Shown here in pieces: positions 50,525-61,693 of a stretch of 64,000 nucleotides of DNA. Position 1 is the first letter of the stretch; each line of letters opens with the position of its first letter. The stretch spans positions 372,001 through 436,000 of the forward strand of contig CP124529.1 of assembly GCA_029953615.1 (NCBI GenBank), in the 5' to 3' direction. The DNA comes from Pseudomonas putida (GTDB lineage Bacteria; Pseudomonadota; Gammaproteobacteria; Pseudomonadales; Pseudomonadaceae). The position numbers and the translations under genes are program-made. The notes below the pieces were generated by a model. It made no database searches, was not told the DNA's origin, and saw nothing but the letters and a program-made list of their open reading frames with translations.

Positions 50525-50971
50525 TCAACGCTTGGCGCGCACCTCATCGACCCCTCGGTTGGCCAGCTGGTCGGCGCGTTCGTTGCCGGGGTGGCCGATG
50601 TGCCCGCGCACCCACTTCCAGGTCACCTTGTGGCGGTTGACCTGTTCATCCAGCTGCTGCCACAGGTCGGCGTTCTTCACTGGCTCCTTGGCCGCGGTTT
50701 TCCAGCCGCGCTTCTTCCAGTTGGTCATCCATTCGTTGATGCCCTTCATCACGTACTGCGAGTCGGTGGTCAGCACCACTTCGCATTCGCGCTTGAGGGC
50801 CATCAAGCCCTGGATCGCGGCCATCAGCTCCATGCGGTTGTTGGTGGTTTCGCGTTCGCCGCCCCACAGTTCCTTCTCGACACCCTTGTAGATCATAAGG
50901 ACCCCCCAGCCGCCAGGGCCGGGGTTGCCCTTGCAGGCACCATCGGTAAACATCTCGACGCTTTCGCTCAT
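50525..50971 (-). CDS. rnhA: ribonuclease HI
   Basis: RNase HI (148 aa) degrades RNA in RNA-DNA hybrids. The catalytic D-E-D-D set is visible: [38 protein letters not shown] and [13 protein letters not shown]. It follows the methyltransferase gene by 13 nt. Confidence 0.97.
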   Translation of the reverse strand: MSESVEMFTDGACKGNPGPGGWGVLMIYKGVEKELWGGERETTNNRMELMAAIQGLMALKRECEVVLTTDSQYVMKGINEWMTNWKKRGWKTAAKEPVKNADLWQQLDEQVNRHKVTWKWVRGHIGHPGNERADQLANRGVDEVRAKR

Positions 50972-50984
50972 GTACCACTCATGT

Positions 50985-51758
50985 TCAGTGCTTTTCGGTA
51001 TCCGGGTTGGCCGCCGTGCGGTTGACCTTGGCCAGTGGCAGCGGCAGCAGTTTGCCCATCGGCTCGCGACGCTCAGGGCGCAACGGCCGCAGGCCCACCA
51101 CCATCTTGCGCGCTACCAGCAGGTACACACCACCACCGGAGCCCTGCCAGCCGCCGGCCACCCGTTCCCAGCCTGCCAGGCGCTGCTGCCAGGCCGGTGA
51201 GGCAAGCGGCGGACGATAGCACCCGAAGCGGCGTTTCTCCAGCGCGAAGCCCAGCAGGTTGAGCCAGTCGCCGACCCGCGACGGCGAGATGCAACGGGCC
51301 TTGCGCAAGGCGCCGTGGCTGAAGAAATGGCGCATGCCCCAACTGCTCCAGGGGTTGATCCCGACAATCAGCAGGTGCCCGCCTGGGCGCACCGCGCTGG
51401 CCGCCTCGCGCAGCAAACCGTGGGGCGACAGGCTGAAATCCAGGCCATGCTGCAGCACCACCACGTCGGCGGCGTGTTCGCTCAGCGGCCAGGCCTGCTC
51501 TTCGCAGACTATTTCCACCCCCGGCAGCGGCGCGCCGAGGCGCACGTTACGCTGCACCTGCGGCGCGCTGGGCGGCGGCTCTGCACAGGGCCCGTAGTGC
51601 ACAAGGTAGCCACCGAAGAAGCGCCCGAGCTCTTCTTTCAGCAGTTTTTCCTCCTCCTTGAGCATCAGTTGGCCAAGTGGGCCATTGAACCACTCACGGG
51701 CCAGGCTGATCAGCTTGACCCAGTCCGGGTCGGCCTGGGCAAAGGGTTGGTCGGTCAT
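50985..51758 (-). CDS. SAM-dependent methyltransferase-like protein
   Basis: The 257-aa product has a class I methyltransferase core of the Methyltransf_11 type: [20 protein letters not shown], then [20 protein letters not shown]. The usual glycine-rich motif I is degenerate, which is common in this group found next to rnhA-dnaQ in gamma-proteobacteria. ATG 51758 has GGGAG 6 nt upstream. It is divergent from gloB with an 85-nt gap. Substrate unknown. Confidence 0.88.
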   Translation of the reverse strand: MTDQPFAQADPDWVKLISLAREWFNGPLGQLMLKEEEKLLKEELGRFFGGYLVHYGPCAEPPPSAPQVQRNVRLGAPLPGVEIVCEEQAWPLSEHAADVVVLQHGLDFSLSPHGLLREAASAVRPGGHLLIVGINPWSSWGMRHFFSHGALRKARCISPSRVGDWLNLLGFALEKRRFGCYRPPLASPAWQQRLAGWERVAGGWQGSGGGVYLLVARKMVVGLRPLRPERREPMGKLLPLPLAKVNRTAANPDTEKH

Positions 51759-51843
51759 TGCGCTCTCCCTCGAAGGTTCTCGCACCGCGCCATCGCGGCT
51801 AAGATGCCCTCATGTGCCACGCTAGGCGAATCGGATCCGCACC

Positions 51844-52623
51844 ATGATACAGATCGATGCTCTCCCCGCTTTCTCCGACAACTACATCTGGTTGTTACAG
51901 GATACTGCCAAACGCCGCTGCGCGGTGGTCGACCCAGGTGACGCCGGCCCAGTGGAACGCTGGCTGTCCGCCAACCCCGGCTGGGTACTGAGCGACATCC
52001 TCGTCACCCACCACCACAACGACCACGTCGGCGGCGTGGAACGGCTCAAGCAACTGACCGGCGCGCGCGTCTGCGGGCCGGCCCACGAACGCATTCCCTG
52101 CCGTGATCTGGCGCTGGACGAGGGCGACCAGGTGACCGCGCTGGGCGTGACGTTCCAGGTGCTGGCCGTGCCCGGGCATACCTTGGGGCACATCGCCTTT
52201 TTCAGCGAGCAGCCGGCAACGCCTGTGCTGTTCAGTGGCGACACGCTGTTCGCCGCCGGATGCGGACGCATGTTCGAAGGCACCCCCGAACAGATGCAGC
52301 CTGCCCTCGCCCGCCTGGCATCCCTGCCTGAGCAGACCGAGGTGTACTGCGCCCACGAATACACCCTGAGCAACCTGCGTTTCGCCAAGGCGGTGGAACC
52401 TGAAAATCCGCACGTTCAGCGGCGGTTTGAGGACGTTAGCCGTTTGCGTGCAGAAAATCGCATCACATTGCCATCAACGATCGGCCTGGAACGCCTGACC
52501 AACCCCTTTCTGCGCACCTCTGAAACATTAGTTAAACAAAAAGCAGACGAATGGAAGGGACATTCAAACCCCACGCATGTCGCTGTTTTTGCTGCCTTGA
52601 GGTCTTGGAAGGACACCTTCTGA
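51844..52623 (+). CDS. gloB: hydroxyacylglutathione hydrolase (glyoxalase II)
   Basis: GloB hydrolyses S-lactoylglutathione to lactate and glutathione, the second step of methylglyoxal detoxification. The 259-aa metallo-beta-lactamase fold protein has the binuclear site [33 protein letters not shown] and [15 protein letters not shown] 51844 opens with [17 protein letters not shown], typical of the family. mltD follows by 100 nt. Confidence 0.97.
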   Translation: MIQIDALPAFSDNYIWLLQDTAKRRCAVVDPGDAGPVERWLSANPGWVLSDILVTHHHNDHVGGVERLKQLTGARVCGPAHERIPCRDLALDEGDQVTALGVTFQVLAVPGHTLGHIAFFSEQPATPVLFSGDTLFAAGCGRMFEGTPEQMQPALARLASLPEQTEVYCAHEYTLSNLRFAKAVEPENPHVQRRFEDVSRLRAENRITLPSTIGLERLTNPFLRTSETLVKQKADEWKGHSNPTHVAVFAALRSWKDTF

Positions 52624-52723
52624 TAACCTCAAGATATATCGCAAAGCTTGGCCAACGGTTGACCAGGCCCGGAGCGGTTTCTAGAATCGCCGAAATTTTT
52701 CGTCCGGAAACCTGTGTCAGCCG

Positions 52724-54154
52724 ATGTCTTCCCGTAGCCGCAGAACCTCTCATTCCGTCGCCCTGACGCGCCTGGCCCAAATCAGTGCGCTGGCCCTGGC
52801 CGCCACCCTGGTGGGCTGCCAGAGCACCCGTCAGCTAGACGAATCCGAAAGCGTTCGCGCGCACAACTACCAGGCACGGTTCAAGCACAAGCCTTCACCG
52901 CTGCTGGTCAAGCCGGCCGAGCAGGCGCCACAGGACGTGTGGGAACGCATGCGCCAGGGCTTTGCCCTGCAAGACAACATCGATGTCAACCCGCGCATCG
53001 AACAACAGCGCCTGTGGTTCGCCAGCAACCCGAGCTACATCGAAAGCGCCGGCGAACGTGGCAGCCTCTACCTGCACTACATTGTCGAGCGTCTTGAAGA
53101 GCGCGACATGCCGCTGGAACTGGCCCTGCTGCCAGCCATCGAAAGCGCCTACAACCCGATGGCATACTCGCGCGCCCACGCCGCAGGCATGTGGCAGTTC
53201 ATCCCGTCCACCGGCCGCCACTTCAACCTGCGCCAGACCAACTTCTACGATGGCCGTCGCGACGTGACCGCCTCGACCAACGCCGCGCTGGACTACCTTA
53301 GCCGCCTGCACGACATGTTCAATGGCGACTGGCTGCTGGCCCTGGCTGCCTACAACGCCGGCGAAGGCACGGTCAGCCGCGCCATCGAACGCAACGAAAG
53401 GCTCGGCCTGCCCACCGACTACTGGAACCTGCCGCTGCCCCAGGAAACCCGCGACTACGTGCCCAAGCTGCTGGCCCTGTCCCAGGTGGTACTGACGCCG
53501 GAAGCCTATGGCGTTAACCTGAACCCGATTGCCAACGAACCCTACTTCGAGGCGGTGGCCATCAACGACCGCCTCGACCTGTCGCGGGTAGCGGCCTTCG
53601 CCAACATCGACGAAGACGAGCTGATCCAGCTCAACCCGGCATTCAAGAAACGCATGACCGTGGATGGCCCGCAGCAGTTGCTGGTACCCACCGCCAAGGC
53701 GCAACTGCTGAGCGACAGCCTGTCCAACCTCAAACCCGAGCAACTGGTCAGCCTGCAGCCGAACAAGGCCGTATTCGCCCGTGCCGTGGCCGAAGCCAAG
53801 GCGCCGGTGGCGGCGCGCAGCTACCGGGTCAAGCGCGGCGACAATCTGGGCGCAATCGCCAAGGCCAACCGCGTTTCGGTCAAGGACATCAAGCGCTGGA
53901 ACCGCCTCTCCGGCAACAGCGTGCGCGCTGGCCAGGTGCTGGCACTGCGCGGTGGTAGCGCGCCGAGCGCTGCCGGCAATCGGGTAGCCGCCTCCGGCCA
54001 GCGCTCCACCCAGTACAAGGTACGCAAAGGCGATTCGCTGTACCTTGTGGCCAAGCGCTTCAACGTCGAAATGAAGCACCTCAAGCGTTGGAACCCGCGC
54101 AGCGGCCATGCCCTCAAGCCAGGCCAGACCCTGACCGTCTACCTGTCGCATTGA
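52724..54154 (+). CDS. mltD: membrane-bound lytic murein transglycosylase D
   Basis: MltD cleaves peptidoglycan glycan strands. The 476-aa product has a lipoprotein signal (lipobox LVGC, Cys about residue 28). The SLT domain carries catalytic Glu in LALLPAIESAYNPMAYSRAH and AAGMWQFIPSTGRHF. Two C-terminal LysM domains (YRVKRGDNLGAIAKANRVSV, YKVRKGDSLYLVAKRFNVEM) bind the wall. The gloB-mltD order is conserved in pseudomonads. Confidence 0.96.
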   Translation: MSSRSRRTSHSVALTRLAQISALALAATLVGCQSTRQLDESESVRAHNYQARFKHKPSPLLVKPAEQAPQDVWERMRQGFALQDNIDVNPRIEQQRLWFASNPSYIESAGERGSLYLHYIVERLEERDMPLELALLPAIESAYNPMAYSRAHAAGMWQFIPSTGRHFNLRQTNFYDGRRDVTASTNAALDYLSRLHDMFNGDWLLALAAYNAGEGTVSRAIERNERLGLPTDYWNLPLPQETRDYVPKLLALSQVVLTPEAYGVNLNPIANEPYFEAVAINDRLDLSRVAAFANIDEDELIQLNPAFKKRMTVDGPQQLLVPTAKAQLLSDSLSNLKPEQLVSLQPNKAVFARAVAEAKAPVAARSYRVKRGDNLGAIAKANRVSVKDIKRWNRLSGNSVRAGQVLALRGGSAPSAAGNRVAASGQRSTQYKVRKGDSLYLVAKRFNVEMKHLKRWNPRSGHALKPGQTLTVYLSH

Positions 54155-54160
54155 AGTAGT

Positions 54161-54212
54161 TACAGGGGCTGCTTTGCAGCCCATTCGCGGGCGTGCCCGC
54201 GAATGGGCCTGA
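54161..54212. repeat. short REP-like palindrome
   Basis: CAGGGGCTGCTTTGCAGCCC is followed by a palindrome CATTCGCGGGCGTGCCCGCG with AATGGGCCTG, just after mltD. It resembles the inner half of the REPs and may terminate mltD. Confidence 0.65.
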
Positions 54213-54315
54213 AAACATACCCACTGGAAAACCCCTGCCCCCTCTCTTTTTCCAACCCCACCAAGCTGTTACTGTACCCCGATCAAAGCCCAACGCCTCT
54301 GGATCGGATGCCGAC

Positions 54316-56145
54316 TTGATACGTCCCCTCCTGCTGTCTCTCAGCCTGGCCTTGAGCTTTCCCGCAGCCGCGATGGTGAGCGAAAGCCACGGATACGCGC
54401 AGTTCGGCACGCTCAAGTACCCAGCCACATTCACCCATTTTGACTGGGTCAACCCGCAAGCGCCCAAGGGCGGCACCTTGCGGGCCATGGCTTTCGGTAC
54501 CTTCGACACCCTCAACCCCTACACCTTCAAGGGGTCGAGCCCGATTACCACGCCCAATTTCCAGCAATACGGCATCAGCGAGCTGAACGAGCCGCTGATG
54601 GTCGGCACCGGCCAGTACGACCCATCCGGCGACGAACCGACCTCCAGCTACGGCCTGATCGCCCGCTCGGTGGAGTACAGCGAAGACCGCAGCTGGGTGG
54701 TGTTCAACCTGCGCCCGGAAGCCCGCTGGCATGACGGCAAGCCGATCACCTCGGCAGACGTGGCCTTCTCTTACCGTACGCTGCTCAAGGATGGCCATCC
54801 GATCTACCGCACCAACCTGCAGGAAGTGCAGCGGGTGGACATCCTCGGCCCGCTGCGCATCCGCTTCGTGTTCAAGCGTGCGGGTAACCCGCTGCTGATC
54901 CTGCGCCTGGGCGAAATGCCGGTGCTGCCCAAGCACTACTGGCAAAAGCGCGACTTCAAGGCCACCACCTTCGAGCCCCCGCTAGGCAGTGGCCCCTACC
55001 GCATCACCCAGGTCCAGCCTGGGCGCCGGCTGGTGTTCGAACGGGTAAAGAACTACTGGGGCAAGGACCTGGCGGTGAACCGTGGCAAGTACAACTTCAA
55101 CCGCGTGGAGTACGAGTTCTACCGCGACGCCACGGTCGCCTTCGAAGCGTTCAAGGCCGGCGAGTTCGACATCTATATCGAGCACCAGGCGAAGAACTGG
55201 GCCAACGGCTACAACTTCCCGGCCGTGCGCCGGGGCGAGGTAATCAAGGCGCAAATCCCGCACCGCATCCCCACGCAAACCCAGGGCCTGTTCATGAACA
55301 GCCGCAGGGCCACTTTCAGCGACCCACGGGTACGCCAGGCGCTGGGGCTGATGCTCGATTTCGAATGGACCAACCGCGCACTGTTCAGCGGTGCCTACCG
55401 CCGTTCGACCAGCTACTACCCCAACAGCGAATTCGCCGCCACCGGCCTGCCCACCGGCAAGGAGTGGCTGCTGCTGGCGCCGTTCCGCGACCAGTTGCCA
55501 GCCAGGCTGTTCAGCGAGCCCTACACGGTCAGCCACACCGATGGCCGTGGTATAAGCCGTCAGACCCTGCGCCAGGCCCTCGGCCTGCTCGCCGAGGCCG
55601 GCTGGAAGCTGAACGGGCAGCGCCTGGTCGACAGCAAGGGCCAGCAGTTGCGCATGGAGTTGCTGCTGGTAAACCCCAACCTTGAACGCATCCTGCAACC
55701 TTATGTCGAAAATCTGGCCAGCATCGGCATCGATGCGCGCTTGCGTACCGTCGACCGCGCCCAGTACAAACAACGCCTGGACCAGTTCGATTTCGACATG
55801 ATTCTGATGACCCTGAACCAGACCCTGAGCCCCGGCCTCGAACAGTGGTTGTACTTCCACTCCAGCCAGGCCACAACCAAGGGCAGCAAGAACTATGCTG
55901 GGGTCAAGGACCCGGTGGTCGACCATCTGCTCGACACCCTGCTCGCCGCACGTACCCGCGATGACCAGGTCGCCGCCGCTCGCGCCCTGGACCGCGTGCT
56001 TTCATGGCAGTACTACATGATCCCCAACTGGTACCTCGACAACCATCGCCTGGCCTACCGCAACCGGTTCGCCTTCGTCACCACGCCGCCCTACACCCTC
56101 GGGCTGAACAGCTGGTGGATCAAGACTTCGGAGAAAGCCCAATGA
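54316..56145 (+). CDS. yejA: periplasmic peptide-binding protein (YejA-like, first copy)
   Basis: The 609-aa product is a family 5 solute-binding protein with a signal peptide (IRPLLLSLSLALSFPAAA). Conserved features are YPATFTHFDWVNPQAPKGGT, LRPEARWHDGKPITSADVAF, LPKHYWQKRDF and LGSGPYRITQVQPGRRLVFE. It would deliver oligopeptides to the YejBEF transporter. TTG 54316 gives the only good signal peptide, but its ribosome binding site is weak, so the start is uncertain. Its stop overlaps the start of a second binding protein by 4 nt. Confidence 0.9.
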   Translation: MIRPLLLSLSLALSFPAAAMVSESHGYAQFGTLKYPATFTHFDWVNPQAPKGGTLRAMAFGTFDTLNPYTFKGSSPITTPNFQQYGISELNEPLMVGTGQYDPSGDEPTSSYGLIARSVEYSEDRSWVVFNLRPEARWHDGKPITSADVAFSYRTLLKDGHPIYRTNLQEVQRVDILGPLRIRFVFKRAGNPLLILRLGEMPVLPKHYWQKRDFKATTFEPPLGSGPYRITQVQPGRRLVFERVKNYWGKDLAVNRGKYNFNRVEYEFYRDATVAFEAFKAGEFDIYIEHQAKNWANGYNFPAVRRGEVIKAQIPHRIPTQTQGLFMNSRRATFSDPRVRQALGLMLDFEWTNRALFSGAYRRSTSYYPNSEFAATGLPTGKEWLLLAPFRDQLPARLFSEPYTVSHTDGRGISRQTLRQALGLLAEAGWKLNGQRLVDSKGQQLRMELLLVNPNLERILQPYVENLASIGIDARLRTVDRAQYKQRLDQFDFDMILMTLNQTLSPGLEQWLYFHSSQATTKGSKNYAGVKDPVVDHLLDTLLAARTRDDQVAAARALDRVLSWQYYMIPNWYLDNHRLAYRNRFAFVTTPPYTLGLNSWWIKTSEKAQ

Positions 56146-57977
56146 CGCCAACGCACCGACTGCGCCGGCTGGCCGGCAGCCTGTTGCTTGCCTGCCTGAG
56201 CCTTCCCGCCCTGGCCGCACCGCAGCACGCGCTCACCCTGTATGACGAACCGCCCAAGTACCCGGCCGACTTCAAGCACTTCGACTACGTCAACCCTGAC
56301 GCACCCAAGGGCGGCACGTTCCGCCAATCCAGCTTCGGCGGTTTCGACAGCCTCAACCCGTTCATCAACAAGGGCGTGCCAGCCGAGAACATCGGCAGCA
56401 TCTACGACACTCTGATGCGCCAGAGCCAGGACGAGCCATTCACCGAATACGGCCTAGTTGCCGGCAAGATCGAGAAAGCACCCGACAATAGCTGGGTACG
56501 CTTCTACTTGCGCCCGGAAGCCCGCTTCCATGACGGCCACCCGATGCGTGCCGACGACGTAGTGTTCACCTTCAACGCCCTGATAAAGGACGGTGCGCCG
56601 CTGTACCGCCAGTATTATGCCGACGTCACCGAAGTGGTCGCCGAAGACCCGCTGAAGGTGCTGTTCAAGTTCAAGCACAAGAACAACCGCGAGCTACCGC
56701 TGATTCTCGGCCAGTTGCCAGTACTGCCCAAGCACTGGTACGAAAACCGCGATTTCAACCGCGGCAACCTGGAAATTCCGCTGGGCAGCGGCCCGTACAA
56801 GGTCGCCGAGGTCAAGGCCGGGCGCTCGGTGCGCTACGAACGGGTCAAGGACTACTGGGCCAAGGATCTGCCGATCAACCGCGGCTTCTACAACTTCGAC
56901 GTCATGACGTTCGACTCCTACCGTGACACCACCGTTGCCCTCGAGGCCCTCAAGGCCGGGGCTTTCGACTATGGCCTGGAAGTCAGCGCAAAAAACTGGG
57001 CCACCGCCTACAACGTGCCCGCCGTGCGCGACGGCCGGCTGATCAAGGAAGAGCTGCCCAACGGCAACCCCACCGGCATGCAGGGCTTCATCTTCAACAT
57101 CCGTCGCCCGGTGTTCCAGGATATCCGCGTGCGCCAGGCGCTGAGCCTGCTACTGGACTATGAGTGGACCAACAAGCAGCTGTTCAACGGCGCCTATACC
57201 CGTACCGGCAGCTACTTCGAAAACTCGGAAATGGCCGCCCGCGGCCTGCCCAGCCCCAGCGAGCTGAAAATCCTCGAACCGCTGCGCGGCAAAGTGCCCG
57301 AGCAGGTGTTCAGCGAGGCCTTCCACAACCCGGTCAGCGATGGCAGCGGCATGATCCGCGAACAGCAGCGCCAGGCCTACAAGCTGCTGCAGGAAGCCGG
57401 CTGGAAAATCGTCGATGACAAGATGGTCGACGCCCAGGGCAAGCCGGTGAGCATCGAGTTCCTGCTGGCACAGACCGAGTTCGAACGCATCCTGCTGCCG
57501 TTCAAGCGCAACCTCGCCGACCTCGGCATCGACCTGAACATCCGCCGGGTCGACGTTTCCCAGTACATCACCCGCCTGCGCTCGCGCGACTACGACATGA
57601 TCGTCGGTGGCTACCCGCAGTCCAACTCGCCAGGTAACGAGCAGCGCGAGTTCTGGTCCAGTGCCGCCGCCGACAACCCAGGCAGCCGCAACTTCATCGG
57701 CCTGCGCGACCCGGCCATCGACCAGCTGGTGGAACAGCTGATCAACGCCGATTCGCGCCAGAGCCTGATCGACCACTGCCGCGCCCTCGACCGCGTGTTG
57801 CTGTGGGGCTATTACGTGATCCCCAACTGGCACATCAAGACCTGGCGTGTGGCTTACTGGAACCACATCGGCCACCCGAAGGTATCGCCCAAATACGACA
57901 TCGGCATCGACACCTGGTGGATCAAGCCCGGCGTGACGCCAGCGGTCAGCGAAACCCCTGCGGACGAGGCCAACTGA
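56142..57977 (+). CDS. yejA: periplasmic peptide-binding protein (YejA-like, second copy)
   Basis: The 611-aa product has a clear signal peptide ([18 protein letters not shown]) and the same family pattern as the gene before it: [71 protein letters not shown]. The two are clearly homologous but well diverged, so the duplication is old. The ATG overlaps the preceding TGA (ATGA), and yejB starts 1 nt after this stop, so all are in one operon. Confidence 0.94.
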   Translation: MTPTHRLRRLAGSLLLACLSLPALAAPQHALTLYDEPPKYPADFKHFDYVNPDAPKGGTFRQSSFGGFDSLNPFINKGVPAENIGSIYDTLMRQSQDEPFTEYGLVAGKIEKAPDNSWVRFYLRPEARFHDGHPMRADDVVFTFNALIKDGAPLYRQYYADVTEVVAEDPLKVLFKFKHKNNRELPLILGQLPVLPKHWYENRDFNRGNLEIPLGSGPYKVAEVKAGRSVRYERVKDYWAKDLPINRGFYNFDVMTFDSYRDTTVALEALKAGAFDYGLEVSAKNWATAYNVPAVRDGRLIKEELPNGNPTGMQGFIFNIRRPVFQDIRVRQALSLLLDYEWTNKQLFNGAYTRTGSYFENSEMAARGLPSPSELKILEPLRGKVPEQVFSEAFHNPVSDGSGMIREQQRQAYKLLQEAGWKIVDDKMVDAQGKPVSIEFLLAQTEFERILLPFKRNLADLGIDLNIRRVDVSQYITRLRSRDYDMIVGGYPQSNSPGNEQREFWSSAAADNPGSRNFIGLRDPAIDQLVEQLINADSRQSLIDHCRALDRVLLWGYYVIPNWHIKTWRVAYWNHIGHPKVSPKYDIGIDTWWIKPGVTPAVSETPADEAN

Positions 57978-57978
57978 C

Positions 57979-59052
57979 ATGCTGGCCTACATCCTGCGCC
58001 GTCTGCTGCTGATCATCCCGACCCTGTTCGGCATCCTGATCATCAATTTCATCATCGTCCAGGCCGCCCCCGGTGGCCCGGTCGAGCAGATGATCGCCAA
58101 GCTCGAAGGCTTCGAAGGCGCCACCAGCCGCATTGCCGGCGGCGGCGCCGAAGTGTCCGTGGCCGGCTCCAATTACCGTGGCGCCCAAGGCCTGGATCCG
58201 GCACTGATCGCCGAGATCGAACGCATGTACGGCTTCGACAAGTCGCCGCCCGAGCGCCTGTGGATCATGATCAAGAACTACGCCCGGCTGGACTTCGGCG
58301 ACAGCTTCTTCCGCGATGCCAAGGTCATCGACCTGATCATCGAAAAGATGCCAGTGTCGATCTCGCTGGGTCTGTGGAGCACGCTGATCATGTACCTGGT
58401 GTCGATCCCGCTGGGCATCGCCAAGGCCGTACGCCACGGCAGCCATTTCGACGTGTGGACCAGTTCGGCGATCATCGTCGGCTACGCCATTCCGGCGTTC
58501 CTGTTCGCCATCCTGCTGATCGTGCTGTTCGCCGGCGGCAGCTACTTCGACTGGTTCCCGCTGCGTGGCCTCACTTCCAACAACTTCGACGAGCTGAGCA
58601 CCACCGGCAAGGTGCTGGACTACTTCTGGCACCTGGTGTTGCCGATCACCGCGCTGGTGATCGGCAACTTCGCCACCATGACCTTGCTGACCAAGAACAG
58701 CTTCCTCGACGAAATCAACAAGCAATACGTAGTCACTGCCAAGGCCAAGGGCCTGAGCCGGTCACGGGTACTGTATGGCCACGTGTTCCGCAACGCCATG
58801 CTGCTGGTGATTGCCGGTTTCCCCTCGGCGTTCATCGGCATCTTCTTCACCGGCTCCTTGCTGATCGAGGTGATCTTCAGCCTCGACGGCCTTGGCCTGA
58901 TGAGTTTCGAGGCGGCCATCAACCGCGACTACCCGGTGGTCTTCGGTACCCTGTTCATCTTCACCCTGCTGGGGCTGGTGGTGAAACTGATCGGCGACCT
59001 GACCTACACCCTGGTCGATCCACGCATCGACTTCGCCAGCCGGGAGCACTGA
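57979..59052 (+). CDS. yejB: microcin C/peptide ABC transporter permease YejB
   Basis: The 357-aa inner-membrane permease starts [20 protein letters not shown] as in DppB-type subunits. The EAA-like coupling loop is [21 protein letters not shown] long periplasmic loop (about residues 40-115) is typical of YejB. In E. coli YejABEF imports microcin C and peptides. yejE follows by 1 nt. Confidence 0.96.
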   Translation: MLAYILRRLLLIIPTLFGILIINFIIVQAAPGGPVEQMIAKLEGFEGATSRIAGGGAEVSVAGSNYRGAQGLDPALIAEIERMYGFDKSPPERLWIMIKNYARLDFGDSFFRDAKVIDLIIEKMPVSISLGLWSTLIMYLVSIPLGIAKAVRHGSHFDVWTSSAIIVGYAIPAFLFAILLIVLFAGGSYFDWFPLRGLTSNNFDELSTTGKVLDYFWHLVLPITALVIGNFATMTLLTKNSFLDEINKQYVVTAKAKGLSRSRVLYGHVFRNAMLLVIAGFPSAFIGIFFTGSLLIEVIFSLDGLGLMSFEAAINRDYPVVFGTLFIFTLLGLVVKLIGDLTYTLVDPRIDFASREH

Positions 59053-59053
59053 C

Positions 59054-60073
59054 ATGGCCTTGTCCCCCCTCAACCGCCGGCGCTTCGAGCGCTTCAAGGC
59101 CAACCGCCGTGGCTGGTGGTCACTGTGGCTGTTCCTGATTCTGTTCGGCCTGAGCCTGGGCGCCGAGCTGATCGCCAACGACAAGCCGATTGCCGTGCGC
59201 TATGACGGCGAATGGTACTTCCCGGCGTTCAAACGCTACCCGGAAACCACCTTCGGCGGCGAATTCCCGCTGGAAGCCAACTACAAAAGCCCGTACATCC
59301 GCGAGCTGCTGGAGAAGAAAGACAGCTTCGTGTTGTGGGCACCGATTCCGTTCAGTTACCAGAGCATCAACTACGACCTGCGCGTACCCGCACCGGCCCC
59401 GCCATCGGCGGACAACTGGCTGGGCACCGACGACCAGGGCCGCGACGTGCTGGCGCGGGTGATCTACGGCTTCCGCATTTCGGTGCTGTTCGCCCTGACA
59501 CTGACCGTGCTCAGCTCCATCGTCGGCGTGATCGCCGGTGCCCTGCAGGGTTTTTATGGCGGCTGGGTCGACCTGGCCGGGCAGCGCTTCCTGGAAGTCT
59601 GGTCGGGCCTGCCGGTGCTGTACCTGCTGATCATCCTCGCCAGCTTCGTGCAGCCCAACTTCTGGTGGTTGCTGGGCATCATGCTGCTGTTCTCGTGGAT
59701 GAGCCTGGTGGATGTGGTGCGCGCCGAATTCCTGCGCGGGCGCAACCTGGAATACGTGCGCGCCGCCCGCGCGTTGGGGATGCGCAACGGCGCGATCATG
59801 TATCGGCACATCCTGCCCAACGCCATGATCTCGACCATGACCTTCATGCCGTTCATTCTCACCGGCGCGATCGGCACCCTCACCGCCCTGGACTTCCTCG
59901 GTTTCGGCCTGCCGCCGGGCGCACCGTCGCTGGGCGAGCTGGTAGCCCAGGGCAAGTCCAACCTGCAGGCCCCGTGGCTGGGCATCAGCGCCTTCGCCGT
60001 GCTGGCGCTGATGCTGAGCCTGCTGGTATTCATCGGCGAATCCGCCCGCGATGCCTTCGACCCGAGGAAGTGA
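59054..60073 (+). CDS. yejE: microcin C/peptide ABC transporter permease YejE
   Basis: The 339-aa DppC-type permease has an N-terminal cytoplasmic segment with one helix, a large periplasmic insertion (FPAFKRYPETTFGGEFPLEA) and a membrane domain with LGTDDQGRDVLARVIYGFRI and the coupling loop YVRAARALGMRNGAIMYRHI. It pairs with YejB. Confidence 0.96.
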   Translation: MALSPLNRRRFERFKANRRGWWSLWLFLILFGLSLGAELIANDKPIAVRYDGEWYFPAFKRYPETTFGGEFPLEANYKSPYIRELLEKKDSFVLWAPIPFSYQSINYDLRVPAPAPPSADNWLGTDDQGRDVLARVIYGFRISVLFALTLTVLSSIVGVIAGALQGFYGGWVDLAGQRFLEVWSGLPVLYLLIILASFVQPNFWWLLGIMLLFSWMSLVDVVRAEFLRGRNLEYVRAARALGMRNGAIMYRHILPNAMISTMTFMPFILTGAIGTLTALDFLGFGLPPGAPSLGELVAQGKSNLQAPWLGISAFAVLALMLSLLVFIGESARDAFDPRK

Positions 60074-60074
60074 C

Positions 60075-61685
60075 ATGAGTGAACATAACCTGATCGAAGT
60101 GCGCGACCTGGCGGTGGAGTTTGTCACCGGTGACCAGACCCACCGCGTGGTGAACGGCATCAGCTTCGACATCCGCAAGGGTGAGACACTGGCCCTGGTG
60201 GGCGAGAGTGGCTCGGGCAAATCGGTCACCGCGCACTCGCTCCTGCGCCTGCTGCCCTACCCCCTGGCCCGCCACCCCAGCGGCAGCATCCGCTACGAAG
60301 GCAAGGACCTGCTGCAGCAGAACGAGAAGACCATGCAGCGCATTCGCGGCAACCGCATTGCGATGATCTTCCAGGAGCCGATGACCTCGCTGAACCCGTT
60401 GCACTGCATCGAGAAGCAGATCAACGAAATCCTCCTGCTGCACAAGGGCCTGACCGGCAAAGAGGCCACGGCGCGCACCCTGGAGCTGCTGGAGATGGTC
60501 GGCATTCCCGAGCCACGCAAACGCCTCAAGGCCCTGCCCCACGAACTGTCCGGCGGGCAGCGCCAGCGAGTGATGATCGCCATGGCCCTGGCCAACGAGC
60601 CGGAACTGCTGATTGCGGATGAGCCGACCACGGCGCTGGACGTGACCGTGCAGTTGAAGATTCTCGACCTGCTGAAGAACCTGCAGGCGCGGCTGGGCAT
60701 GGCCCTGCTGCTGATCAGCCATGACCTGAACCTGGTGCGGCGCATCGCCCACCGCGTGTGCGTGATGCAACACGGGCAGATTGTCGAGCAGGCCGAATGC
60801 GCCAGGCTGTTCAGCGCACCGCAGCACCACTACACACAGATGCTGATCAATGCCGAGCCCAGCGGGCTGCCGGCGCACACCCCCGTGGGCGCGCCGTTGC
60901 TGGAGGTGGATGACCTCAAGGTGTGGTTCCCGATCAAGAAGGGCCTGCTGCGGCGCACTGTCGACCATGTGAAGGCGGTGGACGGGGTCAACTTCAGCTT
61001 GCCGCAGGGTCAGACGCTGGGGATTGTCGGCGAGTCCGGGTCGGGCAAGTCGACGTTGGGCCTGGCGATCTTGAGGCTGATCTCCAGCCAGGGCGGCATT
61101 CGCTTCCATGGGCAGAACCTGGAAGGGCTGAACCAGAAGGCTGTGCGCCCTTTGCGCCGGGAAATGCAGGTAGTGTTCCAGGACCCGTTCGGCAGCCTGA
61201 GCCCGCGCATGTGCGTGGCGGATATCGTCGGTGAAGGATTGCGCATTCACGGCATTGGCAACGCGCAGGAACAGGAAGCGGCGATTGTTGCGGCCCTGGA
61301 GGAAGTGGGGCTGGACCCGCGCACGCGGCATCGCTATCCGCACGAATTTTCCGGTGGGCAGCGCCAGCGCATTGCGATTGCCCGGGCGTTGGTGTTGAAG
61401 CCGGCGTTGATTCTGCTGGATGAACCTACGTCGGCGCTGGACCGCACGGTGCAGCGGCAGGTGGTGGAACTGCTGCGCAACCTGCAGCAGAAGTACAACC
61501 TGACGTACCTGTTCATCAGCCATGACCTGGCGGTGGTCAAGGCGTTGAGTCACCAGTTGATGGTGATCAAGCATGGGCATGTGGTGGAGCAAGGGGACGC
61601 GCAGACGATCTTCCATGCGCCGCAGCATCCGTATACCCGGCAGTTGCTGGAGGCGGCGTTTTTGGAGGTGGATGCGGCCAGTTAG
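60075..61685 (+). CDS. yejF: microcin C/peptide ABC transporter ATP-binding protein YejF
   Basis: The 536-aa protein fuses two ABC ATPase domains. Walker A motifs are GESGSGKSV (about 40) and GESGSGKST (about 325); signatures are LSGGQRQR and FSGGQRQR; Walker B motifs are LLIADEPTTALD and LILLDEPTSALD. Both oligopeptide-type C-terminal extensions are present (QHHYTQML, QHPYTRQLL). GAGG lies 7 nt before ATG 60075. It ends the yej operon. Confidence 0.97.
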   Translation: MSEHNLIEVRDLAVEFVTGDQTHRVVNGISFDIRKGETLALVGESGSGKSVTAHSLLRLLPYPLARHPSGSIRYEGKDLLQQNEKTMQRIRGNRIAMIFQEPMTSLNPLHCIEKQINEILLLHKGLTGKEATARTLELLEMVGIPEPRKRLKALPHELSGGQRQRVMIAMALANEPELLIADEPTTALDVTVQLKILDLLKNLQARLGMALLLISHDLNLVRRIAHRVCVMQHGQIVEQAECARLFSAPQHHYTQMLINAEPSGLPAHTPVGAPLLEVDDLKVWFPIKKGLLRRTVDHVKAVDGVNFSLPQGQTLGIVGESGSGKSTLGLAILRLISSQGGIRFHGQNLEGLNQKAVRPLRREMQVVFQDPFGSLSPRMCVADIVGEGLRIHGIGNAQEQEAAIVAALEEVGLDPRTRHRYPHEFSGGQRQRIAIARALVLKPALILLDEPTSALDRTVQRQVVELLRNLQQKYNLTYLFISHDLAVVKALSHQLMVIKHGHVVEQGDAQTIFHAPQHPYTRQLLEAAFLEVDAAS

Positions 61686-61693
61686 CTTTTTGG

